From contig JAZSEH010000022.1 of the NCBI GenBank assembly GCA_045531585.1, forward strand, positions 1 to 64,000: 64,000 nucleotides of DNA, written 5' to 3'. The notes beneath the pieces were generated by a model, which saw only the letters and a program-made list of their open reading frames with translations, did not search any database and was not told the DNA's origin. The translations under genes and the position numbers were made by a program. The DNA is from SIG587 sp045531585. GTDB lineage: Bacteria > Bacillota > Clostridia > Oscillospirales > Acutalibacteraceae. Shown piece by piece: positions 33,036 through 40,844 of this stretch; within the stretch, counting starts at the first letter, position 1; every line of letters begins with the position of its first letter.

Positions 33036-35543
33036 ATGAAGTTTTCTTTTTCTACCAAGGGCTGGCATGACAGCACCTTTGATGAATTTTGCAACGTTGC
33101 GGTTGACCTGAAATTTGAGGGCATTGAACTGCACAATATTTATAATCGCCTTTTCACCGAAAGAGACGGTGCCTTTCACGATTACACCGCCGCGGCCACA
33201 GTGCGCCGTTTATATGAGAAAAAATTACAGCTTCCCTGCATTGATACGGTATGCAACGTTGCCACCGAGGAAGCCGAGGCCTGCGTTCAGGAAATTGAGT
33301 CCTGCATAGAAATAGCACAGAATCTGCGAATTTCCTGTATCCGCTTAAAGGCTACCGCACCTGTGGGTGACGAGGCCGCTACCAAGCAGGTATGCAGCAT
33401 AATTGAAAAGGCTCTCCCTACCGCTGAGGAGGCAGGAATATGTCTGCTTATTGAGACCTCCGGTCTTTTTTCAGACACCGCCGCACTTCGCACCCTGCTT
33501 GACAGCTTTGCAAGTGATAATTTAGCGGCACTGTGGAATTTATCCGCCGCTTACTTTGAGTGCGGTGAGGGGCCTGACGTCGTTATTAAAAATCTGGGTG
33601 CCTACGTTCGTCACGTACATTTCAGCGATGCCGAAAGTATTGACGGCAAGATAAACTACTGCCTTGCAGGTGAGGGCGCTCTTCCCATAAAGGAAATGAT
33701 GCTTGCCCTGCGCTCGGTAAACTATGACGGCTTTATCTCCCTTGTTTGGGACCCCACCTGGTGTGAGGAGCTGGACGATATGGAGATAATATTCTCACAG
33801 TTTATAAACTTTATGAAGCAGTTCTCCGACACCTCTAAAAATGAGCCCACCCTTTATTATAACAGGGCACATACAGGTAAGTTTGTATGGAAAAAGGACC
33901 TGCTGATTGACGCCACCTTCTCACAGGTGCTTGACCGTATGGTTGAGGAATTCCCCGACCAATACTGTTTTAAATACACCACCCTTGATTACACCCGCAC
34001 TTATAGCGAGTTTAGAGATGATGTTGACACCTTTGCCCGTGCCCTTGTAAGTATGGGCGTTAAGGCAGGCAGTAAGGTTGCGGTTTGGGCAAGTAACGTG
34101 CCCCAGTGGTATATTGCTTTCTGGGCAACCACAAAGATTGGTGCCGTGCTTGTTACGGTGAACACCGCCTATAAAATTCACGAAGCCGAGTATCTGCTTA
34201 AGCAGTCCGATACACACACTCTTATTATGACGCAGGGTGCTAAGGACACCAGCTACGGCGATATTATTGCACGCCTGTGTCCCGAGCTGGGAACTTTAAA
34301 GGCAGGTCAGCCCCTGCACAGTAAAAAACTTCCCTTCCTGCGTAACGTTATTACCGTTGGCTTTAAGCAGAAGGGCTGTATGACCTGGAGTGAGGCCGTT
34401 GCACGCTCGGTTCAGGTTCCCCTTTCTGAGGTTTACCGTATGGCGGCGGCCGTTGATAAGGACGACGTTTGTAATATGCAGTACACCTCAGGTACAACGG
34501 GCTTCCCCAAGGGCGTTATGTTGACCCACTACAACGTTGTAAACAACGGTAAATACATTGGCGACCATATGGATTTATCCACAGCCGACCGTATGATGAT
34601 ACAGGTGCCTATGTTCCACTGCTTCGGTATGGTGCTTTCCATGACTGCAAGTATGACCCACGGTACCACAATGTATCCCCTGCCCTACTTCTCCCCCGGT
34701 CCCGCCCTTTCCTGCGTTCACAATGAGCATATTACCGCCTTCAACGGTGTTCCCACAATGTTCATTGCAATGATGCAGCACAAGGATTTTAAAAAGACCG
34801 ATTTTTCATATATGCGTGTTGGCATTATGGCTGGTTCAAACTGTCCTGCCGACCTTATGAAAAAGGCCACCGAGGCTATGAATATGAAGGAAATAGTATC
34901 TGTTTACGGTCAGACCGAGGCAAGCCCCGGATGCACAATGAGCAGCTATTACGATTCTCTTGAGGTTCGTACCGAAACGGTGGGCAGTGCCTTTGCAAAC
35001 GTTGAGTGTAAGATAATAGACCCCGAAACGGGTGAGGACTGTCCCGATGAGGTTACAGGTGAATTTGTAGCCCGAGGCTATAACATTATGAAGGGCTATT
35101 ACAAAATGCCCACCGCCACTGCCGAGGCTATTGATAAGGACGGCTGGCTCCATACAGGCGACCTTGCCTGCAGAACGGCAGAGGGTAACTACCGCATTAC
35201 GGGCCGCCTTAAGGATATGATAATCCGCGGCGGTGAAAACATCTATCCTAAGGAGATAGAGGAATTCATCTACACCTGCGATAAGGTAAGCGACGTTCAG
35301 GTTATCGGCGTTCCCGACGAGCAGTACGGTGAGGAAATTATGGCCTGCATCATTCTGAAAAAGGGTGAAAGCATGACCGAGGATGAAATGAAGGCCTACA
35401 TCGGTGCCAATATGGCAAGACACAAGGTGCCACGCTATATCGAATTTATGGACAGCTTTCCCATGAACGCCGCAGGAAAGATTTTAAAATACAAAATGCG
35501 TGAGGATGCCGCGGCACGTCTTGGTCTTAAGGTGAGCAAATAA
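33036..35543 (+). CDS. Sugar-isomerase-type TIM barrel fused to acyl-CoA synthetase
   Basis: This is an 835-residue fusion. Residues 1-about 265 are a xylose-isomerase/AP-endonuclease-2 type barrel (FSFSTKGWHDSTFDEF, EGIELHNIYN, LLIETSG, YVRHVHFSDA). Residues about 285-830 are an AMP-forming acyl-CoA synthetase with MQYTSGTTGFPKGVML near 480, VYGQTEASPG, WLHTGDLA, GRLKDMIIRGGENIYPKE and the terminal lysine in NAAGKILKYKM. The synthetase part is of the medium-chain FadD-like type and differs from the two XRE-cupin fusions. It lies seven bases after the LeuA-like gene under a Leu T-box, so isovalerate is the suggested acid. The barrel's role is unknown. Confidence 0.85.
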   Translation: MKFSFSTKGWHDSTFDEFCNVAVDLKFEGIELHNIYNRLFTERDGAFHDYTAAATVRRLYEKKLQLPCIDTVCNVATEEAEACVQEIESCIEIAQNLRISCIRLKATAPVGDEAATKQVCSIIEKALPTAEEAGICLLIETSGLFSDTAALRTLLDSFASDNLAALWNLSAAYFECGEGPDVVIKNLGAYVRHVHFSDAESIDGKINYCLAGEGALPIKEMMLALRSVNYDGFISLVWDPTWCEELDDMEIIFSQFINFMKQFSDTSKNEPTLYYNRAHTGKFVWKKDLLIDATFSQVLDRMVEEFPDQYCFKYTTLDYTRTYSEFRDDVDTFARALVSMGVKAGSKVAVWASNVPQWYIAFWATTKIGAVLVTVNTAYKIHEAEYLLKQSDTHTLIMTQGAKDTSYGDIIARLCPELGTLKAGQPLHSKKLPFLRNVITVGFKQKGCMTWSEAVARSVQVPLSEVYRMAAAVDKDDVCNMQYTSGTTGFPKGVMLTHYNVVNNGKYIGDHMDLSTADRMMIQVPMFHCFGMVLSMTASMTHGTTMYPLPYFSPGPALSCVHNEHITAFNGVPTMFIAMMQHKDFKKTDFSYMRVGIMAGSNCPADLMKKATEAMNMKEIVSVYGQTEASPGCTMSSYYDSLEVRTETVGSAFANVECKIIDPETGEDCPDEVTGEFVARGYNIMKGYYKMPTATAEAIDKDGWLHTGDLACRTAEGNYRITGRLKDMIIRGGENIYPKEIEEFIYTCDKVSDVQVIGVPDEQYGEEIMACIILKKGESMTEDEMKAYIGANMARHKVPRYIEFMDSFPMNAAGKILKYKMREDAAARLGLKVSK

Positions 35544-36349
35544 TGGTAAATGGCAAATATTACGTTATTGACTCCCATTGCCACATCTACCCCGAAAAGA
35601 TAGTAACCAAGGCGGTGGCAGGCACCGATGCCTTTTATGACGTTACCTCAGAGTGTATAGGCACCTACACCGATTTAATGGAGCGCGGTGTGCCCTGCGG
35701 TATTGACCGTTTTATAGTTCAGTCGGTTGCAACAACTCCTAAGCAGGTAAGAAGCATAAACTGCTTTATTGCCGAAAGCGTTGCACAGCATCCCGATAAG
35801 CTTTCAGGTCTTGGCACCCTGCACCCCGACAGCGAGGATATTAAGGGTGACGTTGAGCATATTTTGGAGCTTGGTCTTCACGGTGTAAAGCTTCACCCTG
35901 ATATTCAGCGTTTCGCATTAGATGATGAAAAGTGCTTTGAAATGTATGAGCTTTGTCAAAAGCACGGTCTGCCTATGCTTATTCATACGGGGGATAGCCG
36001 TTATGATTTTTCAAATCCCAACCGCCTTATTCCCGTACTTCGTGCCTTTCCCCATTTAACGGTGGTGGGCGCCCACTTTGGCGGATTTTCCGTTTGGGAG
36101 GAAGCGGCAAATAAGCTTTGCGGCTTTGAAAACTTTTTTGTTGATTGCTCCTCCACCTTCCCCTTTATCGGCGTAGATGCCGCAAGGCCCCTTGTTGCTA
36201 AATTTACTCCCGATAAAATTCTTTTCGGCACCGATTACCCTATGTGGGCACCCGATAAGGAAATAGAACGCTTTTTATCCCTTAATTTAAGTGATGAGGA
36301 TAATAAAAAAATATTTAGCGAGAACGCTAAAAAGGTATATGGTATATAA
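35543..36349 (+). CDS. Amidohydrolase-2 family metal hydrolase
   Basis: The 268-residue amidohydrolase-type TIM barrel has the metal motif IDSHCHIYPEK near residue 9, GVKLHPDIQ near 112, LIHTGDSRYDF near 143, VGAHFGG near 175 and FGTDYPMW near 230. Relatives include decarboxylases and hydrolases of cyclic or aromatic acids. The start overlaps the ligase-fusion stop by one base, so it belongs to the Leu unit. A paralogue lies at 45889. Substrate is unknown. Confidence 0.82.
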   Translation: MVNGKYYVIDSHCHIYPEKIVTKAVAGTDAFYDVTSECIGTYTDLMERGVPCGIDRFIVQSVATTPKQVRSINCFIAESVAQHPDKLSGLGTLHPDSEDIKGDVEHILELGLHGVKLHPDIQRFALDDEKCFEMYELCQKHGLPMLIHTGDSRYDFSNPNRLIPVLRAFPHLTVVGAHFGGFSVWEEAANKLCGFENFFVDCSSTFPFIGVDAARPLVAKFTPDKILFGTDYPMWAPDKEIERFLSLNLSDEDNKKIFSENAKKVYGI

Positions 36350-36352
36350 AAG

Positions 36353-36392
36353 AACACGGATGAACAATTTTTAATGCTCATCCGTGTTTTTT
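36353..36392. terminator. Bidirectional terminator
   Basis: AACACGGATGA (36353-36363) pairs with TCATCCGTGTT (36378-36388), with A and T runs outside. It lies between converging genes and can end both the Leu unit and the minus-strand pair. Confidence 0.85.
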
Positions 36393-36393
36393 A

Positions 36394-37257
36394 TTAAAGT
36401 TTTGATGAATACTTAGCTTTACCAAGGGGAGCGTTTGCCTCCTCGGGATTTTCAAAAAGGCGATTAAGCCAATTTATTGAAAGGGGTATCCACTGTGCGA
36501 AGGATTTATCACCGCCACCCGTGTTTGTTAAAGCAGTACCGTCAGCAAGACCGTGGCCGCCGTTGGGGAACAGGTGAAGCTCACAGGGAACGCCCTTCTC
36601 AATAAGAGCCGAGGCAAATTTAACGCTATCCTCTACGGGAACGGAATTATCACGAACGGTGTGAACCAGGAAGGCCTGAGGTGTGCTTTCACTTACACAT
36701 ACCTGAAGATTAAGGTCCTTATAGCGTTTATCAAAATCGGCGTTTTCACCCATTATACGCTTTAAATTACCCGAGTTTTCAATCCAGGAGGAGGATAAAA
36801 CGGGATAGCCTAAAATAAGGGCATTAGGCTTATTTTCACCTTTTAAACAACCCGATTTTTCCATAATTTCGGGGTTATTCCAATGAACGCCCAGGCTTGC
36901 GGCAAGGTGACCGCCTGCAGAAAAGCCCAAAACTGCAATGTTATCCTCTTTAACACAGAATTTATCGGCATTTTGGCGGATAAATTTCATAGCGGCGCAA
37001 AGGTCTAAAAGGCTTCGTGGGAACACTGCTTTTTCCCTTAGACTGTAATAAAGCACAAAGGTATTGTATCCTGCCGCGCTGTAGTGCATTGCAATAGGGT
37101 CTGCCTCACGGGGGGAGCAAATATTATATCCGCCGCCGGGACAAACAACCACCGCAGGAAAACTGGGCCTGTTTGGCATTTCATTATTGGCTTCGTGGCA
37201 GTAGCTTACAAGCACTACTTCCTTATCATCGGTTATATAATGTTTTTCACAAATCAT
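36394..37257 (-). CDS. Alpha/beta hydrolase, acetyl-esterase-like
   Basis: The 287-residue alpha/beta hydrolase has the oxyanion segment VVVCPGGGYNICS near 37, the nucleophile elbow LGFSAGGHLAASLG near 109, the acid in HTVRDNSVPVED near 208 and the histidine in FPNGGHGLADG near 240. There is no signal peptide. It resembles the lipase/esterase family that includes acetyl xylan esterases. A GGGGGAAT site precedes it, and its start is 11 bases after the NUDIX stop, so the two form an operon. Confidence 0.85.
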   Translation of the reverse strand: MICEKHYITDDKEVVLVSYCHEANNEMPNRPSFPAVVVCPGGGYNICSPREADPIAMHYSAAGYNTFVLYYSLREKAVFPRSLLDLCAAMKFIRQNADKFCVKEDNIAVLGFSAGGHLAASLGVHWNNPEIMEKSGCLKGENKPNALILGYPVLSSSWIENSGNLKRIMGENADFDKRYKDLNLQVCVSESTPQAFLVHTVRDNSVPVEDSVKFASALIEKGVPCELHLFPNGGHGLADGTALTNTGGGDKSFAQWIPLSINWLNRLFENPEEANAPLGKAKYSSKL

Positions 37258-37268
37258 TTTTATTCCCC

Positions 37269-37820
37269 CTAAAATTTACCTTTTTCCTTTAAAATTTTAA
37301 GCTTTAATATGGCAGTCTGAGTTTTGGCATCCTTAATCTCACCAGAAAGCACCATTTCCACAGCCTGTTCAAAGGGGATACGCACAAGGTCTAAAAACTC
37401 ATCCTCATCGGGGCACTGCTCCCCTGCTGTAAGATTTTTAGCGGCAAACATATAAATTACCTCATCACAGTAGCCGGGGGTGGGATAAAGCTCACCAAGG
37501 CTTATATACTCCTTAGCGGTGTAGCCGGTTTCCTCCTTAAGCTCACGCTTGCCGCAGGTAAGTGGGTCATCATCCCCCGCCTTATCTCGCTTGCCTGCAG
37601 GAATCTCTAACAATTCCTCCTTATAAGGGTAACGGAATTGCTTAACAAGAAGCAGATTATCCTTTTCATCCACCGCGGCAACACAGACACCGCCGGGGTG
37701 CTCCACAACCTCCCTGCCTGCAGTTTTTCCGTCAGGCAAAAGGGCGGTATCCTGTCGTATTCTTATAACGCGACCTGTATAAATAATATTTCGCTGTAGG
37801 GTTTTTTCCTCAAGATTCAT
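37269..37820 (-). CDS. NUDIX hydrolase, ADP-ribose pyrophosphatase-like
   Basis: The 183-residue NUDIX protein starts with a typical ADPRase N-terminal region (EKTLQRNIIYTGRVIRI) and VEHPGGVCVAAVDE. The NUDIX box has the intact metal helix RELKEETGY near 92 but a loop about two residues longer than consensus and Asp in place of the first Glu (GKRDKAGDDDP). It probably hydrolyses ADP-ribose or related nucleoside diphosphates. AAGGAAAAG serves as ribosome site. Confidence 0.88.
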   Translation of the reverse strand: MNLEEKTLQRNIIYTGRVIRIRQDTALLPDGKTAGREVVEHPGGVCVAAVDEKDNLLLVKQFRYPYKEELLEIPAGKRDKAGDDDPLTCGKRELKEETGYTAKEYISLGELYPTPGYCDEVIYMFAAKNLTAGEQCPDEDEFLDLVRIPFEQAVEMVLSGEIKDAKTQTAILKLKILKEKGKF

Positions 37821-37868
37821 TATACTGACTTTTCCTTCATAAATATAGTGTGATGGGAGTGAAATTAA

Positions 37869-38771
37869 ATGTCACAGATTATAAATAGTATAGACTATGA
37901 TTACGCCAATGTCAAACAAAACATACGCTTGCTTTTGGAAAAATACCCCAGCCTCAGATACAGCGTTATAGGCCGAAGCTGTGTAGGCAGGGACATACCT
38001 ATGCTTAAAATTGGCAGAGCTAAGGAATATGCCCTTTTCACCGCCGCCTTTCACGGAAGTGAACGAATTACCTGCAATCTACTGCTAAGATTTACCGAGG
38101 AGCTTTGCGAGGCGCTGGAAAGCGACCTTGAGTTTTCGGGACTTAATGCACGGCGTGCCATGACCGGACGGGGACTTATAATAGTTCCCCTCGTTAATCC
38201 CGACGGCTGTGAGATTGCCCTGCACGGACCCGCAGGCAGCGGTTATCTTGAAGGGGCGGTCAGGAGTATTAGCGGTGGAAAATATGAAAAATGGAACGCC
38301 AACGCACGGGGCGTTGATATTAACCATAATTTTCCTGCAGGCTGGAAGGAGCTTAAAAAAATGGAGCTGGAAAAGGGTATAACGGGACCTGCTATGACAC
38401 GCTTTGGCGGCTACTCCCCCGAAAGCGAGCCTGAAACAATAGCCCTTACCGAGCTTTGCAGGAGTCACCGAATACGCCACGTGGTGGCCTTTCACTCGCA
38501 AGGTGAGGTGATTTATTGGTCCTACGGTGAAAAGGAGCCTCCCAGAGCCCGAAAAATGGCGCAGATAATGGCAACCTCCTCAGGATATGCCCTTGATTTT
38601 CCCATGGGACTTGCGGTAGGAGGCGGCTTTAAGGACTGGTTTATTGAGGAGTTTAATCGCCCCGGCTTTACCGTTGAAATAGGCAGCGGCGTTAATCCCC
38701 TGCCTGCAGGAGATCTTGATATAATTTATCCGCGGATAAGGGAGATGCTTATTCTCTCGGCTATTATGTAA
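37869..38771 (+). CDS. M14-family zinc carboxypeptidase, peptidoglycan peptidase-like
   Basis: The 300-residue M14 peptidase has zinc ligands in AAFHGSERITCN near 58 and the later His in VAFHSQGEVIYW near 200, with the substrate-binding VPLVNPDGCEIAL near 100, VDINHNFPAGW near 138 and the catalytic Glu in GFTVEIGSG near 275. The closest known type cleaves gamma-D-glutamyl-diaminopimelate bonds in cell-wall peptides. No signal peptide is seen, suggesting a cytoplasmic or mother-cell role. Confidence 0.85.
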   Translation: MSQIINSIDYDYANVKQNIRLLLEKYPSLRYSVIGRSCVGRDIPMLKIGRAKEYALFTAAFHGSERITCNLLLRFTEELCEALESDLEFSGLNARRAMTGRGLIIVPLVNPDGCEIALHGPAGSGYLEGAVRSISGGKYEKWNANARGVDINHNFPAGWKELKKMELEKGITGPAMTRFGGYSPESEPETIALTELCRSHRIRHVVAFHSQGEVIYWSYGEKEPPRARKMAQIMATSSGYALDFPMGLAVGGGFKDWFIEEFNRPGFTVEIGSGVNPLPAGDLDIIYPRIREMLILSAIM

Positions 38772-39103
38772 ACCATCACAAAAAATGAAAAGGGGCTGTA
38801 AAAAAAGTGCAGACCGCATAAAACAAGATAAACAAAGGGTTTCTTTCGGTTTTAAACTACCAAAGAAACCCTTTAAAACTATAAAAATCAGAAAAAGCAG
38901 ACAAAAACGAAGTATTTGCGTTTTATGCTATAAACAAACCTCGCCCTCGGAGTACCTTTGTACGCCTTCGGGTAGCCCAAAATAAAGCGTTCGGCTTTAT
39001 TTTGGCTCGGTTTGTTCATTCTGCGCATTTTTTTCGAGCCCCAAAAAAGTCAGATGCAAAAAAACTCCGTTTTTTTACATCTCCTTTTTTTAATTGAAAC
39101 TTT
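38772..39103. repeat. Structured non-coding intergenic element
   Basis: This 332-base stretch holds no credible gene but is rich in structure. A 13-bp perfect stem joins 38834-38846 and 38862-38874. Next comes a branched unit: outer stem AACAAACC (38933-38940) with GGTTTGTT (39009-39016), enclosing a GTAC-loop-GTAC hairpin (38952-38963) and a perfect 12-bp hairpin, 38977-38988 with 38994-39005, loop GTTCG. It resembles a dispersed repeat or a structured RNA. Homology is untested. Confidence 0.6.
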
Positions 39104-39397
39104 TTACACCTCAAAATCAAGACAACTGCGAGTAGCGGTAAAGGGGCGCACAAAGGTATCCGCTATGTAAACATGCTCAGGATGCACGGCGTAAGCCTTG
39201 AGTGCGGCCTCACTTTCAAAGGTCGAATCAAGCATTAAATCGGCATTAGAGCTTGCAAGGCCTTTGGTATACACTTTTATTTCGGTTAAGCCTTCAATTT
39301 TTCCAAGCAGGCCCTCAAGTCCCTGCTTTATTCCCTGCTTTACCTTTTCCTTATCAATATCTTCCTTTAATGACCATAAAATAATATGCTTTACCAT
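39104..39397 (-). CDS. Dabb (stress-responsive A/B barrel) protein
   Basis: The 97-residue protein has the Dabb pattern: KHIILWSLKE at the N terminus, EGLTEIKVYTKGL in the middle, DLMLDSTFESEAALKAYAVHPEH and a final VRPFTATRSCLDFEV. Such proteins form small dimeric barrels; most have no known reaction. A likely minus-strand -10 (ATTATA on the plus strand, 39424-39429) lies upstream, with a GGGAGG-type ribosome site. Confidence 0.85.
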   Translation of the reverse strand: MVKHIILWSLKEDIDKEKVKQGIKQGLEGLLGKIEGLTEIKVYTKGLASSNADLMLDSTFESEAALKAYAVHPEHVYIADTFVRPFTATRSCLDFEV

Positions 39398-39533
39398 TGA
39401 TTAAACCTCCCGATTTTTTCCAGATTATACCATAAAAACTATGATAAGTAAAGCATTGTTATTTTGCATAAAAATAAAATCATACACTTTTAGGATTTTT
39501 ACGAATAAAAAGCAAAAAAATACGCAAAAAATC

Positions 39534-39602
39534 TTGAAATTTATCGATAAATTGAGTATAATAATTAGTTGTTGAGGGATACAGAACTTTTTGTTCGTCC
39601 CT
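39534..39602 (+). promoter_or_regulatory. Promoter and 5' leader hairpin of the F420-ligase-like gene
   Basis: TTGAAA (39534-39539), a 17-base spacer and TATAAT (39557-39562). The transcript would begin near 39569, and a hairpin (AGGGA/TCCCT with inner GAAC/GTTC, 39575-39601) follows at once, just before the AAAGGA site. It could protect the 5' end. The rest of the 223-base gap upstream is AT-rich with nothing clear. Confidence 0.65.
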
Positions 39603-39620
39603 AAGAAAGGATAATGAAAT

Positions 39621-40823
39621 ATGGAGAACAAAGATCGCAGAGTCGGCACGATATCCCGCGGTATCCGTTGCCCAATCATCCGTCAGGGTGATGACCTTGC
39701 ACAGCTCGTAAGCAACAGCGTACTTGAAGCCGCCCAGATTGAAGGCTTTGAGCTTCGCGACCGTGATGTTATTGCTATGACCGAATCTATCGTAGCAAGA
39801 TCTCAGGGTAACTATGCATCGGTTGATGATATTGCGGCCGATGTTAAGGCAAAGCTTGGCGGAGGAACCATTGGTGTTATTTTCCCCATTCTTTCCCGTA
39901 ACCGTTTTGCCATTTGCCTTCGCGGTATTGCTAAGGGTGCCAAAAAAATTGTTCTTATGCTCAGCTACCCCTCTGATGAGGTTGGTAATTCTCTTGCAAC
40001 CTATGATCTTATTGATGCCGCAGGAATTAATCCTTATTCCGATGTGCTCTCTTTAGAGCGCTATCGCGAGGTTTTCGGCGTTCAGAAGCTTGCCTTTACA
40101 GGTGTTGACTATGTTCAGTACTATGCTGACCTTATTAAGGAGATGGGCGCTGAGGTTGAAATTATTTTTGCTAATCAGCCCAAGGCTATTTTAGACTATG
40201 CTGACCATATCCTTACCTGTGATATTCACACCCGCGCTCGTACCAAGCGTCTTTTGAAGGAGGCAGGCGCCAAGGTCGTATGTGGTCTTGATGATATTAT
40301 GAATGCCCCCGTTAATGGCAGCGGATATAATGAAAAATACGGTCTGCTGGGCTCCAACAAGTCAACAGAGGATATGATAAAGCTCTTCCCCAAGGAGTGC
40401 AAAGACCTTGTTCTTGACGTGCAATCCCGTATTAAGGCCGCCACAGGTAAAACCGTTGAGGTTATGGTTTACGGTGACGGCGCATTTAAGGATCCTCAGG
40501 GTAAAATCTGGGAGCTTGCCGACCCCGTTGTTTCCCCCGCATTTACTGAAGGTCTTATAGGTACCCCCAACGAGCTTAAGCTTAAGTACCTTGCTGATAA
40601 CGATTATAAAGACCTTTCCGGTGATGAGCTTAAGAAGGCTATCTCCGAATCCATTAAGAAAAAGGACGGCAGCAGCCTTGTGGGTAATATGGCGGCTCAG
40701 GGTACTACCCCCCGTCAGCTTACCGATCTTATCGGCTCCCTTTGCGATCTGACCTCAGGTTCAGGCGATAAGGGCACACCTGTTGTTCTTGTTCAGGGCT
40801 ATTTTGATAACTATACTAACTAA
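39621..40823 (+). CDS. Coenzyme F420-0:L-glutamate ligase-like protein
   Basis: The 400-residue protein resembles the CofE/F420 gamma-glutamyl ligase family (DRDVIAMTESIVARSQGNY near 47, then GVIFPILSRNRFAICLRGIAKG near 85). No cofC, cofD, cofG or cofH gene is in the window, and most Clostridia do not make F420, so the substrate is probably another acceptor of glutamate or a related amide. The C-terminal half (YGDGAFKDPQGKIWELADP, then a tail rich in Ser and Gly) is long compared with archaeal CofE. It is followed after 21 bases by the GMP synthetase-like gene, which suggests joint expression. Confidence 0.75.
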   Translation: MENKDRRVGTISRGIRCPIIRQGDDLAQLVSNSVLEAAQIEGFELRDRDVIAMTESIVARSQGNYASVDDIAADVKAKLGGGTIGVIFPILSRNRFAICLRGIAKGAKKIVLMLSYPSDEVGNSLATYDLIDAAGINPYSDVLSLERYREVFGVQKLAFTGVDYVQYYADLIKEMGAEVEIIFANQPKAILDYADHILTCDIHTRARTKRLLKEAGAKVVCGLDDIMNAPVNGSGYNEKYGLLGSNKSTEDMIKLFPKECKDLVLDVQSRIKAATGKTVEVMVYGDGAFKDPQGKIWELADPVVSPAFTEGLIGTPNELKLKYLADNDYKDLSGDELKKAISESIKKKDGSSLVGNMAAQGTTPRQLTDLIGSLCDLTSGSGDKGTPVVLVQGYFDNYTN

Positions 40824-40844
40824 TTTTCGAGAGGATGAAAAATT

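Noticed and set aside
38933..39016. Branched 84-base element as a tRNA
   Set aside because: It has the right length and a closing stem but no anticodon arm, T loop or CCA-type features.
39621..40823. Evidence for an F420 biosynthesis pathway
   Set aside because: Only a CofE-like protein is present; no other F420 genes are seen in the window.
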